Source: Deltaproteobacteria bacterium
GTDB lineage: Bacteria > Desulfobacterota > Desulfuromonadia > Geobacterales > JAJYBI01
NCBI GenBank assembly: GCA_021779095.1
Contig: JAJYBI010000013.1
Location: forward strand, 20,281 to 84,280
Reading direction: 5' to 3'
DNA: 64,000 bases
The position numbers were made by a program, and so were the translations under genes. The notes under the pieces were generated by a model. The model was not told the origin of the DNA. It was given only the letters and a program-made list of their open reading frames with translations, and did not search any database. Below, in pieces: positions 56,219-64,000 of the stretch; the stretch's first letter is position 1; every line of letters starts with the position of its first letter.

Positions 56219-57502
56219 TCAGCTTGCCTGCGTAACCTTTTTCACCCGGAGCTGCATCCCTTCCACCGCCTCCACGACCACCGGGTCGCCGGCGGCGATC
56301 GCTTCGTCGCTCCGGGCATCCCAGTATTCACCCCGCACGAAGACCCGCCCCTCCGGCGCGATGGGACCGTCCGCCCTCCCCTGCTCCCCCACCAGCCCTT
56401 CCGCTCCGGTTACGGGGGTACGCCGATGGGCCTTCACCGCCTTGGCGACGATGACCGTGAAGAAGAGCACCGTGACGAGGACGGTGGACAGGATCACGCT
56501 CCAGGAGAGTCTCATGGTGGGCTCCGGCGACGGAAACAGCATCAGCGAACCGAATATCATGGCGATGATCCCTCCGACCGTCAGCATGCCGTGGGAGACG
56601 ATCTTGATCTCGGCGATGAACAGCACCAGCGCCAACAGTATCAACAGTACCCCCGCGTAGTTCACCGGCAGGGTCTGCAGGGCGAAGAACGCCAGAAGTA
56701 TGGATATGCCGCCGACGACACCCGGCAGGATCACGCCGGGGTTGGAGAGCTCGAAAAAGATGCCGAGGATGCCGAGCATCATGAGCATGTAGGCGACGTT
56801 CGGGTTGCCGATGACGTTGAGTATCCGCTCCCGCGTGCTCATCTCGGCGGAGATGAGGGGAGCGCCCGCCAGCTGCAGGACGATCTCGTGACCGTCCCGG
56901 ACTATCCGGCGGCCCTCCAGCTTCTTCAGGAGATCCGTCCGGTCATTCGCCATGAGGTCGATGACGTTCCCCTCCAGCGCGGACTCTGCACTGAGGGAGA
57001 TGCTCTCGCGCACCATCTGGCGGGCCAGCTGCACGTTGCGCCCCCGCTTGCGGGCGATCCCCTCGGCGTAGGCCTCGGCGTCGTTCAGGACCTTCGTCTC
57101 CATGGTCTTGCCGGTCTCGCCGCCGAGGGACACGGGATGAGCGGCCCCGATATTGGTACCGGGCGCCATGGCGCAGACATCCGCCGCCAGGGAGATGATC
57201 GCCCCCGCCGACGCGGCACGGGCGCCGGACGGCGCCACGTACACCACCACCGGCACCTCGCTGGCGAATATGTCCTTCACGATCTGCCGCATGGCGGTGT
57301 CGAGCCCGCCGGGGGTGTCCAGCTCGATCAGCACCATCCGGTCGCCGTTTTTGTTGGCATCGTCGATGACGCGATGCAGGAAACCGGCGGTCACCGGTGT
57401 GATCGGGTCGTCTATGCTCGCCACCCGGATGCCCGGCTGCCCCGCCCACAGGAACGTAGCACAGAATACGATGAAGAGTGCGAGCCGGATAGCTGACCGC
57501 AT
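56219..57502 (-). CDS. NfeD family membrane-bound serine protease (ClpP-class)
   Basis: '[67 protein letters not shown]'; start by RBS GGGAGG. Confidence 0.95.
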   Translation of the reverse strand: MRSAIRLALFIVFCATFLWAGQPGIRVASIDDPITPVTAGFLHRVIDDANKNGDRMVLIELDTPGGLDTAMRQIVKDIFASEVPVVVYVAPSGARAASAGAIISLAADVCAMAPGTNIGAAHPVSLGGETGKTMETKVLNDAEAYAEGIARKRGRNVQLARQMVRESISLSAESALEGNVIDLMANDRTDLLKKLEGRRIVRDGHEIVLQLAGAPLISAEMSTRERILNVIGNPNVAYMLMMLGILGIFFELSNPGVILPGVVGGISILLAFFALQTLPVNYAGVLLILLALVLFIAEIKIVSHGMLTVGGIIAMIFGSLMLFPSPEPTMRLSWSVILSTVLVTVLFFTVIVAKAVKAHRRTPVTGAEGLVGEQGRADGPIAPEGRVFVRGEYWDARSDEAIAAGDPVVVEAVEGMQLRVKKVTQAS

Positions 57503-57626
57503 CGTGCCTCCCGCTTTCGTCATTATCGAGTATACCGTAGTCAGGAACGGTACAACAGGAGCCGTCGGGTCGCGACAATGACAATACCGCAGCGGTACGC
57601 TCCCGCCGTCGGTCGCCCCTGCAACG

Positions 57627-58208
57627 TCATCCGAAACGGACGGCGATCTCCTCACGCGGTTTACGTCCGTTGGGGGACTCCATCTGCCGCAGGTCGTCGG
57701 GGAGCTCCGCGGGGTCGCCGTGCCGCCCCACCGCCACGGCGGCGATTACCTCGAACTCCTCCGGCGACAGCTGCAGCAGCCCGTACGCCTTCTCCTGGCT
57801 GAAGCCGGCCATGCCATGGGCATAGAGTCCGAGCCTGCGTGCCTGCAGCGCCAAGGACATCCAGGCGGCCCCGGCATCAAACACGGCATGCCGGTTCGGT
57901 TTTCCGTTGTGGCGGAACGTGCGTCGAGCCAGTACGAAGAGAAGAAGCGGCGCCTGCCCCGCCCAGCGGCGGTTCTTTTCCACCAGCACCTCAGTGAACT
58001 GCGCCCTTCCTACCGGCGAGGTCGCGTAGACGAAGAGCCACGGCTGTTCGTTGAAACAGGACGGCGCCCAGCGGGCGGCTTCGAACAGCATGGCGAGCTG
58101 TTCTTCGGATATGGGGTCCGGCGACATCGCCCGGGGTGACCAGCGGTCGGTGAACATGCTGTCCACCTCCCCCTGCGTCTGACGGGTATTCCTGATCATA
58201 TCCGACAT
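57627..58208 (-). CDS. Nitroreductase family protein
   Basis: 'RWSPRAMSPDPISEEQLAMLFEAARWAPSCFNEQPWLFVYA'. Confidence 0.93.
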   Translation of the reverse strand: MSDMIRNTRQTQGEVDSMFTDRWSPRAMSPDPISEEQLAMLFEAARWAPSCFNEQPWLFVYATSPVGRAQFTEVLVEKNRRWAGQAPLLLFVLARRTFRHNGKPNRHAVFDAGAAWMSLALQARRLGLYAHGMAGFSQEKAYGLLQLSPEEFEVIAAVAVGRHGDPAELPDDLRQMESPNGRKPREEIAVRFG

Positions 58209-58225
58209 ATTACGCCCCTGTGGAT

Positions 58226-58693
58226 TCAGTCGATCTGTTCTACCAGATAGTTCTGGGGTCCCATCTGTTTGATCTGATCGAGCTGGGACTCGATGTTGTC
58301 GATATGCCCCTCCTCATCCTTCAGGATCGATTCGAGCAGTTCCCGCGTACCGTTGTCACCCACCTCCACCGCCAGCCGGATACTGTCGTTATACCCCTTG
58401 ATGGCGCCCTCCTCCGCCAGATGATCGTTGGCGTGCATCTTCGGCACCTCGGCACCGATATGGACCTTGTTGAGCTTGCTCACGATCGGAGTTCCCTCGA
58501 GAAACAGGATGCGGTCGATCAGCTTTTCCGCATGCTTCATCTCGTCGATGGACCGTTTGCGGATCATCTCGTGCAGCCGCTCGTATCCCCAGTTTTCGCA
58601 CATCTCGGCATGGACGAAATACTGGTTGATGGCGGTCAGCTCCTCCGCCAGCCGCATGTTCAGATGCTCGACAATCTTCACGTTCCCTTTCAT
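58226..58693 (-). CDS. bfr: Bacterioferritin
   Basis: 'GNVKIVEHLNMRLAEELTAINQYFVHAEMCENWGYERLHEMIRKRSIDEMKHAEKLIDRILFLEGTP'. Confidence 0.96.
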   Translation of the reverse strand: MKGNVKIVEHLNMRLAEELTAINQYFVHAEMCENWGYERLHEMIRKRSIDEMKHAEKLIDRILFLEGTPIVSKLNKVHIGAEVPKMHANDHLAEEGAIKGYNDSIRLAVEVGDNGTRELLESILKDEEGHIDNIESQLDQIKQMGPQNYLVEQID

Positions 58694-58818
58694 CCGTGCC
58701 TCCTTATCCGGAAATATGGACTCTAGTCGTGGACCGGGTCGGATTCAAGTGAACCAGACTCCGGAGAAAGGTCAAGGGCGAACCTGGGCGGATTCGATGT
58801 TATGGCAGAGAAAAAGTA

Positions 58819-58848
58819 AAGGCCCGTCGCATTGAACGACGGGCCTTT
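58819..58848 (-). terminator. Intrinsic terminator at end of lctP-glcD-glcF-gntR operon
   Basis: AAGGCCCGTCG-CATTGAA-CGACGGGCCTT. Confidence 0.8.
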
Positions 58849-58871
58849 TGACGAATCATGATTGCAACCTG

Positions 58872-59597
58872 CTACGCACCGGTCCGCACCTGGCGGACGT
58901 AGGAACTGCTCCGCTGTTCGGCGAAGGAGAGGTGCTCCATCATCGCCTCACGCGCCCGCTCCGGATTCCGGTCCCGGACCGCCTCGAAAATGCGCCGGTG
59001 ATGGCCGTAGAGCGTGCGGTGGTCGTCCTCAGTGAGATAGACGGCGCGCCAGACGCTCTGCTGGAACTCCTTCATGGCGTCGAAGATGGACTGCATCATG
59101 TGCAGCCAGACGATATTGTGGGTCGCCTTGGCGATGACGATATGGAAGTTGGCGTCCAGGTCCTCCGACGGTTTCATCCCCGCCAGATTCCCCTCCATGG
59201 CGGCCACGATATCCTCCAGCTTGCGCAGGTCCTCCGGCAGGGCGCGCTGGGCGGCATAAAACGCGGTCCAGCTCTCCATGCAGGTGCGCACCTCGATGAC
59301 GTCCAGTGCCCGCTCCTGCTCCCCCCGGATGATGTCGGTGAGGGCGTTGCCGCTTGAACCATCCATGAGGGACTTCACGATGGTGCCGCCCCCCTGGTAC
59401 GCCTCCACCAGCCCCGAGGCGGCGAGCATGTTGAGCGCCTCCCGCACCGACGGACGGGAGACGCCGAACATCTCGGCCAGTTCCCGTTCCGGGGGAAGGC
59501 GGTCGCCGGGGGCGAACTCGCCGGACATGATGGACGAGCGGATCTGCTCGGCAATCTGGGCGGAGATCTTTTTCGGCCTGATGGGGGTAAAGCTCAT
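58872..59597 (-). CDS. GntR-family (FadR/LldR subfamily) regulator
   Basis: 'IAEQIRSSIMSGEFAPGDRLPPERELAEMFGVSRPSVREALNMLAASGLVEAYQGGGTIV' with FCD domain. Confidence 0.95.
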   Translation of the reverse strand: MSFTPIRPKKISAQIAEQIRSSIMSGEFAPGDRLPPERELAEMFGVSRPSVREALNMLAASGLVEAYQGGGTIVKSLMDGSSGNALTDIIRGEQERALDVIEVRTCMESWTAFYAAQRALPEDLRKLEDIVAAMEGNLAGMKPSEDLDANFHIVIAKATHNIVWLHMMQSIFDAMKEFQQSVWRAVYLTEDDHRTLYGHHRRIFEAVRDRNPERAREAMMEHLSFAEQRSSSYVRQVRTGA

Positions 59598-59668
59598 GGA
59601 CGGTCCGTAATGAAAAGGGGTAGATGCCCCTCTTCAATACATCATTTTCCTGGGAGGCGCAACCGCAA

Positions 59669-60925
59669 TCACGGCGCGGGAGCGGTGCCGTTCATGCTCC
59701 AGAGGAGGAGTTCCGTCAGGTGGATGACCCGGACCGGCTCGTTCCCTTCCGCCAGCGCTTTTTTCAGCTGCAGGAGGCAGCCGGGATTGCCGGTCACGAG
59801 ATAGCGTGCACCGGTCTTCCGGATATTTGCCACCTTGCGCCCCAGCACCTTGTCGGACATCTCCGGACGCTCGATGTTGTAGGTACCGGCACTGCCGCAG
59901 CAGGCGTCCGCCTCGTTCATCTCCCGGTAGTCCAGTCCCGGAATGAGCTGCATGAGCCGGCGCGGCTCCTGCCGAATCCCCTGGCAATGGGCGATGTGGC
60001 AGGGATCGTGGTAGGTGACGGCGATATCCATCGGTTTCAGGAGCGGCGCCAGCCTCTCCGCGTTGGCATCCAACAGCTGGGAGATGTCCCGTACCTTGCC
60101 GCTGAACTCTAAAGCCGCCGGGTCGCCGTGCAGGTGGTGGCCGTATTTCTTCAGCTCGGCCCCGCAGCCGCCGCAGTCGGTGACGATGCTCGCCAGCTCA
60201 TATCCGGCAAAGAGCTCCGTATTGAAACGGGCCGCCGCCTCCAGCCCCTGCCGGTCCGCCGCCAGCATGTTCGGCGCGCCGCAGCACTTCTGCTCCTTCG
60301 GCGTCACCACACGGTAGCCCAGCGCCGACAGCAGCTGCACCGTGGCGAAGCTCGCCTCGCTGAAGATGAGGCTCATGACGCAGCCGAGGAAGAACCCCAC
60401 CGTGCCCCGTTCTTCCCCCTTGGCCGGCGTCACCTCCTGCAGGGTCCGGCGCAGCGGCTTGCCGGGAAGTTGCGGCAGGAGCCCCTCCATCCGTTCCAGC
60501 GGGGCGGGGAACATCTTCAGAATCCCCAGCTTCCGCACCACCCGCTGCAGGCCGGAGCGCTGGTACAGGCGCATGGGTACCATGGAGCTCTCCAGCCGGT
60601 CCGGATGGGGCACGAGCCTGCGGAGCACCAGATCCTCCATGAAGGAGAGACCCTCCCCGTCCTTCTTCTCGCACCTGAACTCGGCCACCAGTTCGCCGGC
60701 GTTCACCCCGCAGGGGCAGGCCGAGGCGCAGGCCTGGCAGTCGAGACAGAGGGAGAGGTACTCCAGGAACCGGTCGCTGACGGACAGCTCCCCCTCCTGG
60801 AACTTGCGCACCAGGGCGACCCGCCCCCGGGGCGACGCCGTCTCCAGGAAGGTCTCCCTGTAGGTGGGACAGTGCGGCAGGCACATCCCGCACCGCATGC
60901 AGTTGATCAGCTTTTCGTAATCCAT
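59669..60925 (-). CDS. Glycolate/lactate oxidase Fe-S subunit (GlcF-like)
   Basis: 'INCMRCGMCLPHCPTYRETFLETASPRGRVALVRKF', 'CLDCQACASACPCGVNAGEL', 'ADACCGSAGTYNIERPEMS'. Confidence 0.94.
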   Translation of the reverse strand: MDYEKLINCMRCGMCLPHCPTYRETFLETASPRGRVALVRKFQEGELSVSDRFLEYLSLCLDCQACASACPCGVNAGELVAEFRCEKKDGEGLSFMEDLVLRRLVPHPDRLESSMVPMRLYQRSGLQRVVRKLGILKMFPAPLERMEGLLPQLPGKPLRRTLQEVTPAKGEERGTVGFFLGCVMSLIFSEASFATVQLLSALGYRVVTPKEQKCCGAPNMLAADRQGLEAAARFNTELFAGYELASIVTDCGGCGAELKKYGHHLHGDPAALEFSGKVRDISQLLDANAERLAPLLKPMDIAVTYHDPCHIAHCQGIRQEPRRLMQLIPGLDYREMNEADACCGSAGTYNIERPEMSDKVLGRKVANIRKTGARYLVTGNPGCLLQLKKALAEGNEPVRVIHLTELLLWSMNGTAPAP

Positions 60926-60940
60926 AATGACCTCAACACC

Positions 60941-61152
60941 TGCCACAGAGACACGGAGACACTGAGAAAAACAGAACGGCAATGGCACACAGAAAATGCG
61001 GAAACTTCGGATAACGGCGGATCAGGCAGAATCTAAGAAACAAATTCTCAAGACAAGAATTCGGGTTTGATCCGCAGTTATCCGCCTTCTCAGATTTGAT
61101 CCGTGTACCATTCGATTTTAAGGTTTCTCTGTGTCTCCGTGTCTCTGTGGCA
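60941..61152. repeat. MITE-like palindromic element in glcD-glcF intergenic gap
   Basis: Terminal arms TGCCACAGAGACACGGAGACACTGAGAAA (60941-60969) / TTTCTCTGTGTCTCCGTGTCTCTGTGGCA (61124-61152), 28/29 complementary; inner GGATAACGGCGGATCA / TGATCCGCAGTTATCC. Confidence 0.88.
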
Positions 61153-61159
61153 GAAGTTC

Positions 61160-62533
61160 CTAAATGACTTTTCCCGGATTCAAAATTCCCTTCGGATCGA
61201 AGGCGCTCTTGATCCCCCTCATCACCTTGAGGCCCGATTCCCCCACCAGTTTCGGCAGATATTTCTTCTTGGCGACGCCGACGCCGTGCTCCCCGGTGAT
61301 GGTCCCCCCCATGGCGATGGCGGCATCGAAGATCTCCTCGAACGCGGCATGGGCCCGGGCGATCTCGTCCCGATTCCGTTCGTCGGTGAGACAGGTGGGA
61401 TGCAGGTTGCCATCCCCCGCATGGCCGAAGGTGCCGATGAGGAGGCCGTACTTCTTCGCCGTCTCCTGGATGAACTTCACCATGGGGGCGATGCAGCTGC
61501 GCGGCACGGTGGCGTCCTCCAGGATGGTGGTCGGCTTGAAGCGCGCCAGGGCGGAGAGCGCCACCCGCCGGGCGGTGGCCAGCTTCAGCGCCTCGTCATT
61601 GGAACCCGCCGTCTGGAAGAAGGAACAACGGTGCTTCTCGCAGATGGCACGGATCGCCGCCGCATCCTCCTCCACCACCGCCGGATGCCCGTCCACCTCG
61701 ATCAAGAGCACCGCCTCCACGTCCAGCGGCAGTCCCACACGGGCGTAGTCCTCGACGCACCTGATGGTGACCCTGTCCAGGAACTCCAGGGTCGCGGGAA
61801 TGATCCGGGCGGCGATGATGCGGGAAACGGTGAGGGCCGCCTGCTCCAGCTCCGGGAAGTGCACCAGCATGGTCTTCTTCGCTACAGGCTTCGGAATCAG
61901 CCGCACCATGACCTCGGTGAAGATACCCAGCGTCCCCTCGGAGGAGACGAGCAGGTCGTTCAGGTTGTAACCCGCCACGTTCTTCACCGCCTTGCCGCCG
62001 CTCTTGAGCAGGTCGCCGTCGGGGAGCACGGTGGAAAGCCCCATGACATAGTCGGAGGTGACCCCGTACTTCAGGCCGCGCAGGCCCCCGGAGTTCTCCG
62101 CCACGTTCCCCCCCATGGTGGAGATGTTCATGCTGCCCGGGTCGGGGGGGTAGAAGAGCCCCCGCGCCTCAACCTCTTTATGCAGGGTGCTGGTGATGAC
62201 CCCCGTCTCCACCGTGGCGGTGAGGTTCTCCTCGTCGATCTCCAGTATCCGGTTGAGCCGGCTCGTCTGGAGCACCACCCCGCCGCTGAAGGAGATGGAG
62301 CCGCCGGACAGGTTGGTGCCGGAGCCGCGCGGGGTGACGGCGACGCCGGCGCCGTGACAGAGCGCCATGATCCGCGCCACCTCCCCGGTGGTGGCGGGGA
62401 GCACCACCGCCCCGGGACGGCTCTCCAGTTCCGGCGTGGAGTCGTACCCGTACACCGCCAGCGACTCCCGGTCGGTCAGGGTATGCTCGGCGCCCGCGAT
62501 GGCGGCAAGCTCCTTCAGAAACGACTGATCCAT
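61160..62533 (-). CDS. FAD-linked glycolate/lactate oxidase (GlcD-like)
   Basis: 'PGAVVLPATTGEVARIMALCHGAGVAVTPRGSGTNLSGGSISFSGGVVLQTSRLNRILEID', 'GTITGEHGVGVAKKKYLPKLVGE'. Confidence 0.95.
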   Translation of the reverse strand: MDQSFLKELAAIAGAEHTLTDRESLAVYGYDSTPELESRPGAVVLPATTGEVARIMALCHGAGVAVTPRGSGTNLSGGSISFSGGVVLQTSRLNRILEIDEENLTATVETGVITSTLHKEVEARGLFYPPDPGSMNISTMGGNVAENSGGLRGLKYGVTSDYVMGLSTVLPDGDLLKSGGKAVKNVAGYNLNDLLVSSEGTLGIFTEVMVRLIPKPVAKKTMLVHFPELEQAALTVSRIIAARIIPATLEFLDRVTIRCVEDYARVGLPLDVEAVLLIEVDGHPAVVEEDAAAIRAICEKHRCSFFQTAGSNDEALKLATARRVALSALARFKPTTILEDATVPRSCIAPMVKFIQETAKKYGLLIGTFGHAGDGNLHPTCLTDERNRDEIARAHAAFEEIFDAAIAMGGTITGEHGVGVAKKKYLPKLVGESGLKVMRGIKSAFDPKGILNPGKVI

Positions 62534-62567
62534 GTTGTTTCCTTTCCGTGGCTTTTCATGGTTCCCT

Positions 62568-62597
62568 CCGGTCGATTATATCAGCTGATTCGACCGG
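62568..62597. promoter_or_regulatory. Candidate operator palindrome upstream of glcD
   Basis: CCGGTCGATTATATCAGCTGATTCGACCGG: 8-bp outer arms CCGGTCGA/TCGACCGG with inner ATCAGCTGAT. Confidence 0.5.
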
Positions 62598-62750
62598 CAC
62601 TCGGCCCGGGCCGGGGCGTTCCCCATGGTATCCGGCAACCTGTCCCCTCACCCGCGGCGACTTGCCGGTTCGCCTGCCGACGTCGACTCGCATCCCGGCT
62701 GCGCCGTCTCCTGCAGAACGACAGCCGGTGATGCGTCACGGTGATACAGA

Positions 62751-64000
62751 TCAGGGGATCATCCAGGGGACGACATAGGCCTGGAGTACCACGATGATGC
62801 CGGCAATGGTGGTCAGGAATATGGCGTGCTTCAGCGCGAACCCGAACAGGTTCCCCTCCTCGCCGACCAGGCCGGTCGCGGCGCAGGCAACGGCGATGGA
62901 CTGCGGCGAGATCATCTTCCCCATGACGCCGCCGCTCGAGTTGCCGGCGCAGGTCAGGAGCGGGTTCAGGCCGAGCTGCTCGGCGGTCACCTTCTGCAGC
63001 CCGCCGAAAAGCACGTTGCTGGAGGTGTCGCTGCCGGTCAGGAAGACCCCGAGCATGCCGAGGAAGGGGGAGAGGAACGGAAACAGCTTGCCGGCGGTGG
63101 TGAAGGCCATCCCCATGCTGGTGGTCATGCCGCTGTCGTTCATGACGAAGGCGAGACCGACCACGGAGGCGATGGTAAGGGCGGGATAGCGCATGTCGTA
63201 GAGCGTCTTGCCGAGGACTTCGACGAACCCGCCGATCCCCACCCCGCAGATGAAGGTGGAGAGGATGGCGGCAATCAGGATGGCGGTACCGGCGGCGGAC
63301 ATGAAGTTGAGGGCGAACTTGGCAGCGAGCCTGGACGGGAGCTGGTCGGCGAGATCCTTGCCGAGCGTCTTGAGCCGGTCCTTTTCGATGGTCTTCGACG
63401 TCACCAGGTCGTCGGCAAGCTTACGTATCGCCTTCTCCTGCGCGGTGATGGCGTCGTAGGCGGCCAGGCGCTCTCCGGTCAGGACCGGAACCGTGCCGGG
63501 GAGCGACCGGTCGACGGCAAGCAGCCTTCCTTCCAGGGCGTTCAGCCCGGCGAGAGAGGCGGCGAGCTCGGCCTGCTTCGGGTCGGCCGGCGACAGGAGT
63601 GCGGTCTGCCGGGCGATCTCTGCCTGTACCGCCGTAATCTTCCTGATCCCCTCTTCCGGCGCGGAGACCTTCTTCACGATGGCACCGTCGAGCCCCGCCA
63701 CCGGGACCACCACCTGGCTCTTGTCCAGAACGGACTTGACCGACGGAACCCCCCAGATGAGGACCATGACGGTGAGAACCAGATAAGGTGCCCAGGCGCG
63801 GAAAACCTCGCCTCCCGTATAGTCGTGGTTCTCCTTGCCGGCGAATTCCGGTTCGTGATCGAAGGTCCAGACCGTCTTGGGATGCCAGACCTTGAGCAGC
63901 AACACCAGCGCCACGAGAGAGGTCAGCGAGGCGATGATATCGGGAAGATAGGGGCCGAGATAGCTGGCGCACCCCCACTGGGCCACGGCAAATGTCACCC
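62751..64000 (-). CDS. lctP: L-lactate permease (LctP family), N-terminus beyond window
   Basis: 'VVGLAFVMNDSGMTTSMGMAFTTAGKLFPFLSPFLGMLGVFLTGSDTSSNVLFGGLQKVTAEQLGLNPLLTCAGNSSGGVMGKMISPQSIAVACAATGLVGEEGNLF'. Confidence 0.95.
   Translation of the reverse strand, partial: VTFAVAQWGCASYLGPYLPDIIASLTSLVALVLLLKVWHPKTVWTFDHEPEFAGKENHDYTGGEVFRAWAPYLVLTVMVLIWGVPSVKSVLDKSQVVVPVAGLDGAIVKKVSAPEEGIRKITAVQAEIARQTALLSPADPKQAELAASLAGLNALEGRLLAVDRSLPGTVPVLTGERLAAYDAITAQEKAIRKLADDLVTSKTIEKDRLKTLGKDLADQLPSRLAAKFALNFMSAAGTAILIAAILSTFICGVGIGGFVEVLGKTLYDMRYPALTIASVVGLAFVMNDSGMTTSMGMAFTTAGKLFPFLSPFLGMLGVFLTGSDTSSNVLFGGLQKVTAEQLGLNPLLTCAGNSSGGVMGKMISPQSIAVACAATGLVGEEGNLFGFALKHAIFLTTIAGIIVVLQAYVVPWMIP

Noticed and set aside
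61103-62731. 542-aa ORF antisense to glcD
   Set aside because: Shadow frame opposite a well-supported FAD oxidase gene; it also starts inside the palindromic element.

Overview
High-GC bacterial chromosome window, densely coded, mostly housekeeping and central metabolism. Gene order (thrC, hom-nusB-ribH-ribBA-ribE-ribD-nrdR, icd-mdh-korDABC, lctP-glcD-glcF-gntR) looks like Geobacter/Desulfuromonadales; that placement is inference. I support about 60 CDS, one tRNA-Leu(CAG) and several intrinsic terminators. I found no rRNA, CRISPR array, transposase, prophage or obvious defence island. Points worth a second look: (i) two small Cys-rich ORFs with good RBSs between two LuxR/NarL-type regulators near a polysaccharide-export gene, one regulator having a degenerate receiver; (ii) a two-gene cassette of a polytopic membrane protein and a soluble protein with a duplicated PATAN/DUF4388-like motif; (iii) a family of non-coding palindromic elements, two of them inside apparent operons (rib and lactate); (iv) a perfect 21-bp palindrome overlapping promoter-like hexamers upstream of icd, with a degenerate relative upstream of korDABC; (v) a palindrome upstream of glcD in the lactate operon. 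No single locus is clearly a new system. The strongest candidates for undescribed biology are (i), (ii) and (iii). All calls come from reading the supplied sequence and ORF track; no searches were run.
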